Counted from the first letter of the stretch, positions 51,045 through 59,469 are shown. The stretch is 64,000 bases of DNA from Algoriella xinjiangensis (GCF_900115015.1 NZ_FOUZ01000016.1:1-64000), one strand, 5' to 3'. Notes: generated by a model not told the origin, from the letters alone. Program-made: numbers and translations.

Positions 51045-51563
51045 ATGACTATAAAGAATTTATTTGCTATAATTCTGAAATTAACAGGATTTTTTTTCAT
51101 TATTAAAATTTTTACAATTGTAATTCCAGAACAAATTACATTGTTGTTAAATTATGATATAATTTTTCCAAGCGATATCACTTCTCAAGAAATTATTCCT
51201 TTACCTATTATATCAATTTCTGTAATTTTAATTGTTCTTTTATTTGTCTATTACATTTCGATTTATAAAACAGAAATATTGATGAAATTTCTTAGAATTG
51301 AAAACTATTTTGGAGATACGAGAATAGAAAATATAAATATTCCGATTGAAAAATACGTGCAAATTTCAATTTTAGTTATTTCAATTATTTTATTGATTTT
51401 TAATATTCCAGAACTTATAATTTCTATAAATACCTATTTTGGGATAAATAAAAATTTTGAAATAAATTTAATACCTAATCTAATTTCAAGTATCTCGATT
51501 TCTTTGTTTGCGATTATTTTAATATTATTTAGTGATAAAATTTCGAGATTGATTATTAAATAG
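51045..51563 (+). CDS. Small membrane protein of unknown function
   Basis: 172 aa with four hydrophobic segments: LFAIILKLTGFFFIIKIFTI, PIISISVILIVLLFVYYISI, ISILVISIILLIFNIPELII and LISSISISLFAIILILF. No family was recognised. The ATG at 51045 is used in place of a TTG three codons earlier. It lies alone between the efflux operon and a convergent MmcQ/YjbR-type gene. Confidence 0.6.
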   Translation: MTIKNLFAIILKLTGFFFIIKIFTIVIPEQITLLLNYDIIFPSDITSQEIIPLPIISISVILIVLLFVYYISIYKTEILMKFLRIENYFGDTRIENINIPIEKYVQISILVISIILLIFNIPELIISINTYFGINKNFEINLIPNLISSISISLFAIILILFSDKISRLIIK

Positions 51564-51598
51564 AAATTGTGGAAAATTAGTAATATTATTCAAAAAAA

Positions 51599-51949
51599 CT
51601 AATCCAATAACTCAGGACGTTTCGATTTTGGTAGAGTCAAAATAACAAGATTATACGAATCTTTTATCCAAGTTTTTATCAAATCATCTTTCGCATCATC
51701 GTTTATTGTAACCGTATTCCAATGCTTTTTATTCATGTGATAACCGGGATTTACAGCGTTGTAAGTTGCGCGTAATTCGAGTGCATTATCGGGATCACAT
51801 TTTACATTTACAGAATTAAATTGATTGATATTTGTCAAACAAAACATTTTTCCGGCAATGAAAAAAACCAAATTAACTTGATCAAAAGGAAATTTTTCTT
51901 CGACCAAAGGCAATGATAAACAATAATCGCGTAATTCTTCGATATGCAT
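51599..51949 (-). CDS. MmcQ/YjbR family protein
   Basis: 116 aa covering one MmcQ/YjbR domain: ELRDYCLSLPLVEEKFPFDQ, VFFIAGKMFCLTNI, VKCDPDNALELRATYNAVNPGYHMNKKHWNTV and IKDSYNLVILTLPK are all hallmark segments. The fold resembles a CyaY-like DNA-binding module, but the cellular role is not established. It is monocistronic. Confidence 0.9.
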   Translation of the reverse strand: MHIEELRDYCLSLPLVEEKFPFDQVNLVFFIAGKMFCLTNINQFNSVNVKCDPDNALELRATYNAVNPGYHMNKKHWNTVTINDDAKDDLIKTWIKDSYNLVILTLPKSKRPELLD

Positions 51950-51998
51950 TTTACTATTTTTATTTGACTAAATATAGAAATAAAAAAATAGTTCGGAA

Positions 51999-52580
51999 TC
52001 AATAATTCCGAACTATAATATGAAAACATTTTATTTTTGATTCTTTTACGTAGTAAATTTTACCAGATCTGACATAAGCTTTCAAAACATTTTCTAACAT
52101 TTTTTCTAGTTTAGAATCTGTTCTAATCTTTTGATTAAATCTGACATAAGAAATATCAAACGCAGCACCATAATTGTGCGAACTATCATTAGAAGAGGCA
52201 TTGCTATTAACTCCTCGCAATCTGTTTTGATCACTTAATGTTCGCGTTAAAGAGGTTACAACAAAAAAATTCTGTCCAGTTTCCTTTACAAAATCATTTG
52301 CAATACTTCTCATCACATCGCGTCCTTTTGGAACTAAATATGAATGGCTGTGCGATAAATCACCAATTCGCCAACCGTAACCACGCTGTTTTATTTTTAC
52401 TAATTTACCTTGATTGATGTATTTATTTAAATGCTTATCATTTTTAATCAATTCAAGATTATGCGATTTTGCAGAATTCAAATGCTGAATATATTCTTTA
52501 GACGGCTCTATAACTGCTCTTTTTTGAGCAAAACCATGTAAAGAATTACAAAATAACAATATGATTAGTAAATTTCTCAT
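51999..52580 (-). CDS. DUF5715 family secreted protein (M15-peptidase-like), copy 2
   Basis: 193 aa with a signal peptide (NLLIILLFCNSLHGFAQ). The C-terminal part has VVTSLTRTLSDQNRLRGVNS, then SSHNYGAAFDISY and a late His in KCFHIIVRNY. The S-x-H-x-x-G-x-A-x-D...H pattern is the zinc site of VanY/DacY-type D-Ala-D-Ala carboxypeptidases, so a cell-wall peptidase-like fold is likely. Activity is not shown. The ATG at 52580 is preferred because the longer reading overlaps a TATTTTTG promoter box (52599-52606). It is a paralogue of its upstream neighbour. Confidence 0.8.
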   Translation of the reverse strand: MRNLLIILLFCNSLHGFAQKRAVIEPSKEYIQHLNSAKSHNLELIKNDKHLNKYINQGKLVKIKQRGYGWRIGDLSHSHSYLVPKGRDVMRSIANDFVKETGQNFFVVTSLTRTLSDQNRLRGVNSNASSNDSSHNYGAAFDISYVRFNQKIRTDSKLEKMLENVLKAYVRSGKIYYVKESKIKCFHIIVRNY

Positions 52581-52598
52581 GTTTGAATTTCTTCTCTG

Positions 52599-52606
52599 CA
52601 AAAATA
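52599..52606 (-). promoter_or_regulatory. Promoter -7 box of DUF5715 copy 2
   Basis: TATTTTTG on the minus strand, 18 nt before the ATG at 52580; it supports that start. Confidence 0.4.
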
Positions 52607-52623
52607 GAAAAGAAGTTCCGATT

Positions 52624-53268
52624 TTACATCGTTGTTGACTTAAATTGTTCTGGATTACGAACAGTTACGTGAAAACAGTGTTGTTTGTACTCTTTTATAT
52701 AATAAATTTTACCATCTTCTTGCAATTCTTTCAAAATAGCTTCTAGCTTTTCGCGTTGACTTGCGCTGTAAGTATATTTATCATTAAATTTTGTGTAAGA
52801 CAAATCGAAAGAAGCACCGTAATTATGAGAGCTTTCGCCTTTGGCTGCATTACTGTTTACACGGCGTAAACTGGCTTGACTTTCTTCTGAACGTGTTAAC
52901 GAAGTTACCGTAATTGTGGCATTATTTTCTTCAAGAAATTTGCCTGCAATTTTTTCTAAAACGGTTTTAGCTCTTGGATTTAAAAAAGCTTTGCTGTGTG
53001 TAAGTTTTTCTATCGTATAGCCGTTTCCTTCTTCAGGAACTGCGACTAATTTTTTCAAAATAACATAACCATCAATGTCATCAAAGCTTTCTATAGCTGA
53101 CATGCTAAATGATTGAGCCGCCATTAAATGGTCGTCGTACGTTACTTTTTTGGTTGCGATAGAAAAAGAAGATTTCGCAGTGTTTTCTGCTAAAGTGTAA
53201 CTTTCTTGACTTTGTGCTGAACCAAATATTCCGCAAAAAAGACAAGAAAGTGCAATTAATTTTTTCAT
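52624..53268 (-). CDS. DUF5715 family secreted protein (M15-peptidase-like), copy 1
   Basis: 214 aa with a signal peptide (IALSCLFCGIFGSAQ). The same zinc-site pattern as its neighbour occurs: TVTSLTRSEESQASLRRVNS, SSHNYGASFDLSY and QHCFHVTVRNP. The N-terminal part (about 25-90) is more divergent, and the pair probably arose by tandem duplication. A role in peptidoglycan stem-peptide trimming is plausible from the fold but unproven. A TAATTTTG box at 53289-53296 is its promoter candidate. Confidence 0.8.
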   Translation of the reverse strand: MKKLIALSCLFCGIFGSAQSQESYTLAENTAKSSFSIATKKVTYDDHLMAAQSFSMSAIESFDDIDGYVILKKLVAVPEEGNGYTIEKLTHSKAFLNPRAKTVLEKIAGKFLEENNATITVTSLTRSEESQASLRRVNSNAAKGESSHNYGASFDLSYTKFNDKYTYSASQREKLEAILKELQEDGKIYYIKEYKQHCFHVTVRNPEQFKSTTM

Positions 53269-53288
53269 TTTTCAATATTATTACGCTG

Positions 53289-53296
53289 CAAAATTA
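53289..53296 (-). promoter_or_regulatory. Promoter -7 box of DUF5715 copy 1
   Basis: TAATTTTG on the minus strand, 20 nt before the ATG at 53268. Confidence 0.4.
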
Positions 53297-53481
53297 TAGG
53301 TTACAATTTAATAAAGACTTGTTAAAAATTATAATGTTTAGGTAAATATTATTTAAAGTTTTCTTAAAATATCAGCAGAAGTGGCATTTTTAGATAGATA
53401 ATAAGGTGATTGTTTTATTTAGATACTTGGATAAAATCGTTTAAAAATTTACTTGTATTCTGTTTATCTTTTGTTTTTCCT

Positions 53482-53489
53482 TATTTTTG
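53482..53489 (+). promoter_or_regulatory. Promoter -7 box of the agmatine operon
   Basis: TATTTTTG, 37 nt before the aguB ATG. It is the only promoter-like box seen ahead of the four-gene run ending at 56905. Confidence 0.45.
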
Positions 53490-53526
53490 TAACACTTATT
53501 AATAATTTTTTAGACCTATTTGTAAA

Positions 53527-54402
53527 ATGGCAAAAGTTAAAGTTGGTTTAGTACAAATGACTTGTACAAATAACAAACAAGAAAATTTAGATAAAGCGAT
53601 AGCACAAGTTAAAGTTGCAGCAGCAAAAGGCGCTCAAATCGTATGTTTACAAGAATTATTTACATCATTATATTTTTGTGATGTAGAAGATTATGACAAT
53701 TTTGATTTGGCAGAAGCAGTTCCAGGACCTTCTACAGATGCGTTGTCTGTTGTGGCAAAAGAATTGGGTGTTGTTATTATCGCTTCATTATTCGAGAAAC
53801 GCGCACAAGGATTATATCACAATACAACAGCTATTTTAGATGCTGATGGACAATATTTAGGAAAATACCGTAAAATGCACATTCCAGATGATCCTGCGTT
53901 TTACGAGAAATTCTATTTTACACCAGGCGATTTAGGATACAAAGTTTTTGATACTAAATTTGGTAAAATTGGTGTCTTAATTTGTTGGGATCAATGGTAT
54001 CCAGAAGCTTCTCGTATTACGGCTTTGATGGGTGCTGATATCTTATTTTATCCAACAGCTATTGGTTGGGATACAACGCAAGACGAGGAAACTAACGAAG
54101 ATCAATACAATGCTTGGCAAACTATTCAGCGTTCGCATGCAGTTGCAAATGGTGTTCCTGTGGTTTCTGTAAACCGTGTAGGTTTTGAGCAAGATGGCGC
54201 AATGAAATTTTGGGGTGGATCTTTTGCTACAAATGCGCAAGGTAAATTGTTGTATTTAGCAACACACGATAAAGAAGAAACTGAAGTAATTGAATTAGAT
54301 TTAAACGAAACAGATTTCTTCCGTAAACATTGGCCTTTTTTAAGAGATCGCAGAATTGATTCTTATCAACCAATAACAAAGCGTTTTATTGATGAAGATT
54401 AA
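53527..54402 (+). CDS. aguB: N-carbamoylputrescine amidase (AguB)
   Basis: 291-aa nitrilase-superfamily amidase with the catalytic triad Glu43 (CLQELF), Lys116 (GKYRKMHIP) and Cys153 (LICWDQWYPE). DDPAFYEKFYFTPGD and RSHAVANGVPVVSVNRVG are typical of AguB. It hydrolyses N-carbamoylputrescine to putrescine, CO2 and ammonia, the last step from agmatine. The partner aguA is two genes downstream. Its last codons overlap the start region of the metallo-beta-lactamase gene. Confidence 0.95.
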   Translation: MAKVKVGLVQMTCTNNKQENLDKAIAQVKVAAAKGAQIVCLQELFTSLYFCDVEDYDNFDLAEAVPGPSTDALSVVAKELGVVIIASLFEKRAQGLYHNTTAILDADGQYLGKYRKMHIPDDPAFYEKFYFTPGDLGYKVFDTKFGKIGVLICWDQWYPEASRITALMGADILFYPTAIGWDTTQDEETNEDQYNAWQTIQRSHAVANGVPVVSVNRVGFEQDGAMKFWGGSFATNAQGKLLYLATHDKEETEVIELDLNETDFFRKHWPFLRDRRIDSYQPITKRFIDED

Positions 54403-55126
54403 TTTAAAATATACAAATTTTAAGATGTATTGGATAGGATTATTTTTCTTATTCAGTACATTTTCTATGGCGCAAGAATCTCCATTAAAAATTGAACAAA
54501 TCAACCCGAAATTATTTGTTTACACAACATACAATACATTTGATGGACAAAAATATGCAGCAAATGCAGTGTATTTAGTTACAAAAAAAGGAGTTGTAAT
54601 TTTTGATACACCTTGGGATAAAACACAATATCAACCCTTGTTAGATTCTATTCAAGCAAAACATAATTTGCCTGTTTTAGCCATTTTTACATCACATTGG
54701 CACGAAGATAGAGCAGGAGGTTTTGATTTTTATAACAAAAAAGGAATTCCAACTTATGCAACAGCTCAAACAAATTCAATTTTAAAAGCAAATAATAAAG
54801 CAACTTCTACACATGAAATTGTTTTGAATAAATTATATAAAATTGGTGGAGAAAAATTTAAGATAGAATATTTTGGAGAAGGACATTCGTTGGATAATAC
54901 AACAGTTTGGTTTCCGAAATACGAAATCTTGAATGGCGGTTGTTTAGTAAAAAGTGCAGAAGCTAATGATATTGGTTTTATTGGCGATGGTAATGTAAAA
55001 GAATGGCCAACTACAATTAATAAATTAGAGCAAGCACATCCAGCTATAAAAAGAGTGATTCCTGGACATGATGAGTGGAAAAATGGTGATCATCTGAAAC
55101 GAACTAAAGAAATAATTAAGCAATAA
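54392..55126 (+). CDS. bla: Subclass B1 metallo-beta-lactamase (EBR-like)
   Basis: 244 aa with a signal peptide ending SMAQ. Both zinc sites of subclass B1 are complete: His102, His104 and Asp106 (TSHWHEDRAGG), His165 (GEGHSLDNTTVW), Cys184 (NGGCLVKS) and His226 (PGHDEW). Such enzymes hydrolyse penicillins, cephalosporins and carbapenems in the periplasm. The sequence resembles, from memory, the chromosomal EBR enzymes of Empedobacter and the IND/BlaB group. The ATG at 54392 overlaps the aguB end; an ATG at 54425 is an alternative giving a shorter signal peptide. No mobile element or separate promoter is seen, so it looks resident. Confidence 0.93.
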   Translation: MKINLKYTNFKMYWIGLFFLFSTFSMAQESPLKIEQINPKLFVYTTYNTFDGQKYAANAVYLVTKKGVVIFDTPWDKTQYQPLLDSIQAKHNLPVLAIFTSHWHEDRAGGFDFYNKKGIPTYATAQTNSILKANNKATSTHEIVLNKLYKIGGEKFKIEYFGEGHSLDNTTVWFPKYEILNGGCLVKSAEANDIGFIGDGNVKEWPTTINKLEQAHPAIKRVIPGHDEWKNGDHLKRTKEIIKQ

Positions 55127-55128
55127 TT

Positions 55129-55875
55129 TTGAAGAATCTTTCTGATAAAATAGTTTATCTAGTAGGAATTTTATTTACAATTGGTTCTCTAATTGTCTTA
55201 AAAAGTAGATACCAATCAGGTAGATTATCAGAAACTTTACAAGAACCTGAAAGTTATATTGGTCTTGGATTCGGAATAATGGCTGTTTGCTATTATTTAT
55301 TAAAAAGAAAGAATACAAAAAACTCTAACGAGCCAACAATCAATAAACAAAAAATTATAGCAATTATAATCATATCTATAATGTTTGTAGGTTTTGGGTT
55401 TTTCTTATTAAACACAGATATTTCTTATAATAGTAAGATTTCTAATCTCTATGTAAAATATATTATTGGTTGGTTAAGTATTATTTTTTTTGGTTTGATA
55501 ATGGTTTTGAGTTTCCGAACACTTTGGATTATTTCATTTAAAAAATTAAGTTTTTATTATTTTGATAAAGATTATTTTTGCTTCTATAATCAGCTAACTG
55601 CGCGATATATTAAGATTCCTATTGATAAAATTGAGCAATTTGAAACCATCAATTATTTAAATAATAAATTTGTTTTGGTTATTGTTGATGATGAAGGAAA
55701 TCATTTAAATAAAGTAGAAAAATTTTTATCTAAATGGAACAAAAATAACTTTGGAACCTATTGTTGTTTTAATCTAAATGGAACAAGTTTAGACGAAAGT
55801 AATGCTTCAAGAGAATTGAATAAAGAATTAAAAAATAAAAAAATTGAACACAATAAATACATCAAAATTCCCTAA
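55129..55875 (+). CDS. Membrane protein, possibly STM3941-like
   Basis: 248 aa from a TTG start 2 nt after the beta-lactamase stop. Four hydrophobic segments lie in the first 140 residues (IVYLVGILFTIGSLIVL, YIGLGFGIMAVCYYLL, IIAIIIISIMFVGFGFFLL and YIIGWLSIIFFGLIMVLSF). A soluble C-terminal part (YIKIPIDKIEQFETINYLNNKFVLVIVDD) resembles the STM3941/PH-like domain. Function is unknown. Its 3' end overlaps the aguA start by 32 nt, so it is embedded in the operon. Confidence 0.65.
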   Translation: MKNLSDKIVYLVGILFTIGSLIVLKSRYQSGRLSETLQEPESYIGLGFGIMAVCYYLLKRKNTKNSNEPTINKQKIIAIIIISIMFVGFGFFLLNTDISYNSKISNLYVKYIIGWLSIIFFGLIMVLSFRTLWIISFKKLSFYYFDKDYFCFYNQLTARYIKIPIDKIEQFETINYLNNKFVLVIVDDEGNHLNKVEKFLSKWNKNNFGTYCCFNLNGTSLDESNASRELNKELKNKKIEHNKYIKIP

Positions 55876-56905
55876 AGATTTAGGATATAGATTTCCAGCA
55901 GAGTGGGAAGAGCACGAAGCAACTTGGTTATCTTGGCCGCACAAAGAAGAATCTTGGCCAGATCGTATTCAGTTAATATATCCTGCGTATGCGGAGTTTA
56001 TTGCAGAATTATCAAAAGGCGAAAAAGTTCGTATTAATGTAAAAGATGAAGAAATGAAAGCTTTTGCATTGTCTTTTATCGAAAAAACAGATGCAGATTT
56101 AGCGCAAGTTGAGTTTTACTTTTTCGAGACAAATGATGCTTGGTGTCGCGATCATGGACCAGCGTTTTTAGTAAATACACAAAATACAGAAACGCCAAAG
56201 GTTATTGTAGATTGGGGATTTAATGCGTGGGGAGGAAAATATCCACCATTTGAAAACGATGATGTTATTCCAACAAAAATTGGAGAAGCGTTTAATTTAC
56301 CAGTATTTCATTCAGGAATTATTATGGAAGGAGGTTCGGTAGAATTTAACGGAAAAAATACGGTATTAACGTCTAAATCTTGTTTATTAAATGAGAATCG
56401 TAATCCAGAATATTCGCAAGAGCAAATCGAAGAGTTTTTAAGAAATTACTATGGAATTTCTCAAGTTCTTTGGGTTGAAGATGGTATTGTTGGCGATGAT
56501 ACAGATGGTCATATTGATGATACGATTCGTTTTGTAAACGAAAATACAGTTTTAACAGTTGTTGAGGTTGATGAAACGGATGATAATTACGAATTATTAC
56601 AAGTAAATCTTCGTCAATTACAAGAAATGCGCTTAGAAGATGGTCGTCCTTTAAACATTATTGAGTTGCCAATGCCAGATGCTGTTTATTGCGAAGGTGA
56701 ACGTTTGCCGGCTTCTTATGCTAATTTTTATATTGCTAATAAATCGGTAATTGTACCAACTTATAATTGTGCAAAAGACGCAATTGCGTTAGATATTATT
56801 CAGAAATGTTTTCCAGATCGTAAAGTTGTCGGAATAGATTCTACAGATATTATTTGGGGATTAGGGTCTTTTCATTGTTTGAGTCAGCAAGAACCAAAAA
56901 TATAA
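55844..56905 (+). CDS. aguA: Agmatine deiminase (AguA)
   Basis: 353-aa guanidino-group-modifying enzyme. It starts near residue 14 with the family block YRFPAEWEEHEATWLSWPH. DAWCRDHGPAFLV, EGGSVEFNG, DGHIDDTIRF and the catalytic Cys345 in GSFHCLSQQEP complete the active site. It turns agmatine into N-carbamoylputrescine and ammonia, which AguB then processes. The start is a TTG inside the previous gene; no closer ATG precedes the conserved N-terminus. Confidence 0.93.
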   Translation: MNTINTSKFPKDLGYRFPAEWEEHEATWLSWPHKEESWPDRIQLIYPAYAEFIAELSKGEKVRINVKDEEMKAFALSFIEKTDADLAQVEFYFFETNDAWCRDHGPAFLVNTQNTETPKVIVDWGFNAWGGKYPPFENDDVIPTKIGEAFNLPVFHSGIIMEGGSVEFNGKNTVLTSKSCLLNENRNPEYSQEQIEEFLRNYYGISQVLWVEDGIVGDDTDGHIDDTIRFVNENTVLTVVEVDETDDNYELLQVNLRQLQEMRLEDGRPLNIIELPMPDAVYCEGERLPASYANFYIANKSVIVPTYNCAKDAIALDIIQKCFPDRKVVGIDSTDIIWGLGSFHCLSQQEPKI

Positions 56906-56959
56906 ATTGAATTAAATATTTTGTGCTCGTAAAACGTTAGTTGTAATCTAGTAAAAATC

Positions 56960-57043
56960 ATGATAGAAATTGAAAGCTTCCAAAATCAAGAAATAATAAT
57001 TGAAGATTATTTGAAGTCAATAAAAGTTGTTACAACTGAATAA
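56960..57043 (+). pseudogene. Duplicated C-terminal remnant of the following lipoprotein gene
   Basis: A 27-codon frame ends IEDYLKSIKVVTTE, almost identical to the end of the next gene (IEDYLKSVKVATTE, 57915-57959). Similarity continues past the stop through the terminator. Nothing upstream of about 56999 matches, so this is a leftover tail from a tandem duplication, not a working gene. Confidence 0.8.
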
Positions 57044-57057
57044 AATTATAAAAATAA

Positions 57058-57088
57058 AACCGAATCAATTTGATTCGGTTCTTTTTTT
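57058..57088 (+). terminator. Terminator, upstream duplicate copy
   Basis: AACCGAATCA pairs with TGATTCGGTT and is followed by CT8. It differs from the copy at 57969 in the base of the stem, where compensating changes keep pairing. It now ends the aguA transcript. Confidence 0.85.
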
Positions 57089-57119
57089 ATAATTAACTTA
57101 CGTTTTTATAGTATTGATA

Positions 57120-57959
57120 ATGAGAAATAATATTTTTTTACTTTTTATAGCTATTGTTTTAGTTTCGTGTAATTCAGATCCATCAAGTAAATGGGCTGGT
57201 AAGTGGAATTATTCATCGTATAGTGCAAAAGATATTCGTGTTTTGTATGCTTATTTTAATATTAAGAAAAGTGGAGAAATTGACGAATACTTAATGCCTT
57301 TAATAGGTGTTGATTATTTGATGGTTAATGATGGAAAAGCGACTAACCTATCTGGATTAGAGTATGTGTCGGGGAATTTTACAGCAGATGATAAATATAT
57401 TTCGATTAATGGTGAAAAAATCTATGAAATCATCGAATATAAAAGAAGTACTGTAAAGCTAAAACCATTGAAATTACAATTTAATCTCGATAAGAATCCC
57501 GAAAATGACATTACCTTAACTTTTGAACGAGATAAGCTTTATAAAATAGATTCTTTAGATTATACAGCGCCAAAATATAACAAATGGCGAAAACTTGCAG
57601 TAGATAAAGAAGATTCGCAAGTGATTATTAATCGATTAGCGCAACAAGTAGAATATGCAAGAGTATATTTTGAGAAAGAGTCAAAACTGCGGAATCAAGT
57701 CAAAACAATTGGTGTAGAGCTGCCTTTTCAGTTTTATGGAAATGGAATTGCGCTAGAAAAATATAATCCGACACAGAAATGGATTAATTACTATTATGAT
57801 TTTGATGACCAACAAATTGCTTACGATTATTTAGCGCAAGCTTTTAAAGAAACAGTTCGTAAAGATTTTAAAAGTAAAGATATCTTAGATTATGACCGTC
57901 AAGTCTTAAAATCAATTGAAGATTATTTGAAGTCAGTAAAAGTAGCTACAACTGAATAA
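57120..57959 (+). CDS. Lipoprotein of unknown function
   Basis: 279 aa with a lipoprotein signal (LLFIAIVLVSCNSD). An N-terminal beta-rich domain follows (KWAGKWNYSSYSAKD..., similar in feel to lipocalin-like or META-type small barrels), with a helical C-terminal half (EYARVYFEKESKLRNQVKTI; IAYDYLAQAFKETVRKDF). No family was assigned. The ATG at 57120 is used. The last 15 codons and terminator have a diverged duplicate directly upstream of the gene. Confidence 0.65.
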   Translation: MRNNIFLLFIAIVLVSCNSDPSSKWAGKWNYSSYSAKDIRVLYAYFNIKKSGEIDEYLMPLIGVDYLMVNDGKATNLSGLEYVSGNFTADDKYISINGEKIYEIIEYKRSTVKLKPLKLQFNLDKNPENDITLTFERDKLYKIDSLDYTAPKYNKWRKLAVDKEDSQVIINRLAQQVEYARVYFEKESKLRNQVKTIGVELPFQFYGNGIALEKYNPTQKWINYYYDFDDQQIAYDYLAQAFKETVRKDFKSKDILDYDRQVLKSIEDYLKSVKVATTE

Positions 57960-57968
57960 AACAATAAA

Positions 57969-57998
57969 AAAGCCGAATCAATTTGATTCGGCTTTTTT
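57969..57998 (+). terminator. Terminator of the lipoprotein gene
   Basis: AAGCCGAATCA pairs with TGATTCGGCTT, followed by T residues; it is 10 nt past the stop. Confidence 0.88.
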
Positions 57999-58374
57999 TA
58001 ATGTAAACGATATAGTGTAATTGGTTGATCGAAAAAAAAAGATAAACGGGTCAGGTTTATCTTTAAAATTTTTTAGTTTTTGGGTAGGTTAGTAATCTAA
58101 TCGGCTGGATTTCTATAATTAATATTGAAATCCGATAAATAAGTTATTCAATCTTTTTATTTGATTATTTACTTCTGCAAACTTCCTGAATATTTACCAT
58201 AATAAGAAATTTTTTCGTACTCTAAGTGTCTACATTCAAAAAATTAACAGTCTAAATAATATCTACACGTTTTTATTTTATAAATCAATTATTTTATTGT
58301 TTTACAAATCTTTAAGCTTTATAAAATCGGAAAATTTATATTTTGAAGTATTTTTAAAAGAAAAAAAGTAAAAT
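57999..58374. other. Non-coding interval between convergent genes
   Basis: About 375 nt without a convincing frame. It contains the hairpin at 58038-58064 and a looser one, GGATTTC (58107-58113) with GAAATCC (58127-58133). The polymerase IV transcript may run through it on the minus strand. Confidence 0.5.
58038..58064 (-). terminator. Terminator-like hairpin, minus strand
   Basis: AAAGATAAAC (58038-58047) pairs perfectly with GTTTATCTTT (58055-58064). On the minus strand it is followed by a T-run of about nine. It is 310 nt beyond the dinB stop. Confidence 0.6.
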
Positions 58375-59451
58375 TTAATATAAATCTTTGAACGGAATTA
58401 TTAATTGTTTTCCAATAAGTATTTCATTTTCTAAATTTGAGATTGAAACACCTAATAATCTTACAGGTTTATCGCCCGTAAAACCTTCATGTAATAAATC
58501 TAAACAGATTTGATCGTAAAGTTTTTTATCTTTTATAGGAAAAGATGCCGATTTACTTTTTGTAGTTACAGTAAAATCATTGTATTTTATTTTTACAGTG
58601 ATCGTTCTACCATAAATAGATTTTTTTACAGACCAATTCCAAACATCTTCCATTAACGGAAAAAGCGCAAGTTGTAATTCTTCTATTGATTCTAAATCTT
58701 GGTTAAATGTAGTTTCTGATCCAGAAGATTTTCGAACACGAGATGGATTTACTTCTCTATTGTCAATCGCTCTTACAATGTTGTAATAATATTGCCCAGA
58801 TTTACCAAATTCTCTTCGTAATTTCTCTAACGAAAGTTCTTTCAATTCAGCGCCCGTATGTATGCCCATCATTTGCATGCGTTCGGCAGTCACTTTTCCA
58901 ATTCCATGAAACTTTTTTATAGGCAGTTGCTCTATAAAATTTTTAGCCATTTTGGGCGTGATAATGTATAAACCATTTGGTTTGTTGTAATCAGATGCAA
59001 TTTTTGCTAAAAATTTATTAAACGAAACGCCAGCCGAAGCAGTCAAATCTGTACGTTCTTTTATCTTTTGTTTAATTTCGTTAGCGATATCTGTTGCAAT
59101 TTCTACGTTTTTATAATTATTTGTAACGTCTAAATAGGCTTCATCTAGTGATAAAGGCTCAACTAAATCGGTATATTCGTTAAAGATTTCTCTAATTTGA
59201 TTTGAAACTTCTTTATAAACTTCAAAACGAGGTTTTACAAAAATTAATTGTGGACATTTTCGCTTTGCAATTACAGAAGACATTGCAGATCCTACGCCAT
59301 ATTTTCTGGCTTCGTAACTAGCTGTTGCAATAACACCTCTTTGCTCATTTCCACCTACAGCAATGCATTTTCCTCGTAATTCAGGAAAATCGCGTTGTTC
59401 TACAGATGCATAAAAAGCATCCATATCAATGTGAATAATTTTTCGGAGCAT
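58375..59451 (-). CDS. dinB: DNA polymerase IV (DinB), Y-family
   Basis: 358-aa translesion polymerase. The metal-binding carboxylates are in IHIDMDAFYASVEQRD and EPLSLDEAYLDVT. ASYEARKYGVGSAM and GVSFNKFLAKIASDYNKPNGL mark the fingers and palm, FHGIGKVTAERM the thumb, and the little-finger domain follows to the C-terminus. No obvious beta-clamp peptide was identified at the end. It copies past DNA lesions. A TAATTTTG box lies exactly 4 nt before the ATG. Confidence 0.95.
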   Translation of the reverse strand: MLRKIIHIDMDAFYASVEQRDFPELRGKCIAVGGNEQRGVIATASYEARKYGVGSAMSSVIAKRKCPQLIFVKPRFEVYKEVSNQIREIFNEYTDLVEPLSLDEAYLDVTNNYKNVEIATDIANEIKQKIKERTDLTASAGVSFNKFLAKIASDYNKPNGLYIITPKMAKNFIEQLPIKKFHGIGKVTAERMQMMGIHTGAELKELSLEKLRREFGKSGQYYYNIVRAIDNREVNPSRVRKSSGSETTFNQDLESIEELQLALFPLMEDVWNWSVKKSIYGRTITVKIKYNDFTVTTKSKSASFPIKDKKLYDQICLDLLHEGFTGDKPVRLLGVSISNLENEILIGKQLIIPFKDLY

Positions 59452-59455
59452 GCTA

Positions 59456-59463
59456 CAAAATTA
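59456..59463 (-). promoter_or_regulatory. Promoter -7 box abutting the dinB start codon
   Basis: TAATTTTG on the minus strand, then TAGC, then ATG at 59451. The 4-nt gap predicts a leaderless transcript. Confidence 0.5.
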
Positions 59464-59469
59464 CTTGCT

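Noticed and set aside
56960-57043. 27-codon frame as a functional small gene
   Set aside because: Its similarity to the tail and terminator of the next gene shows it is a duplication remnant.
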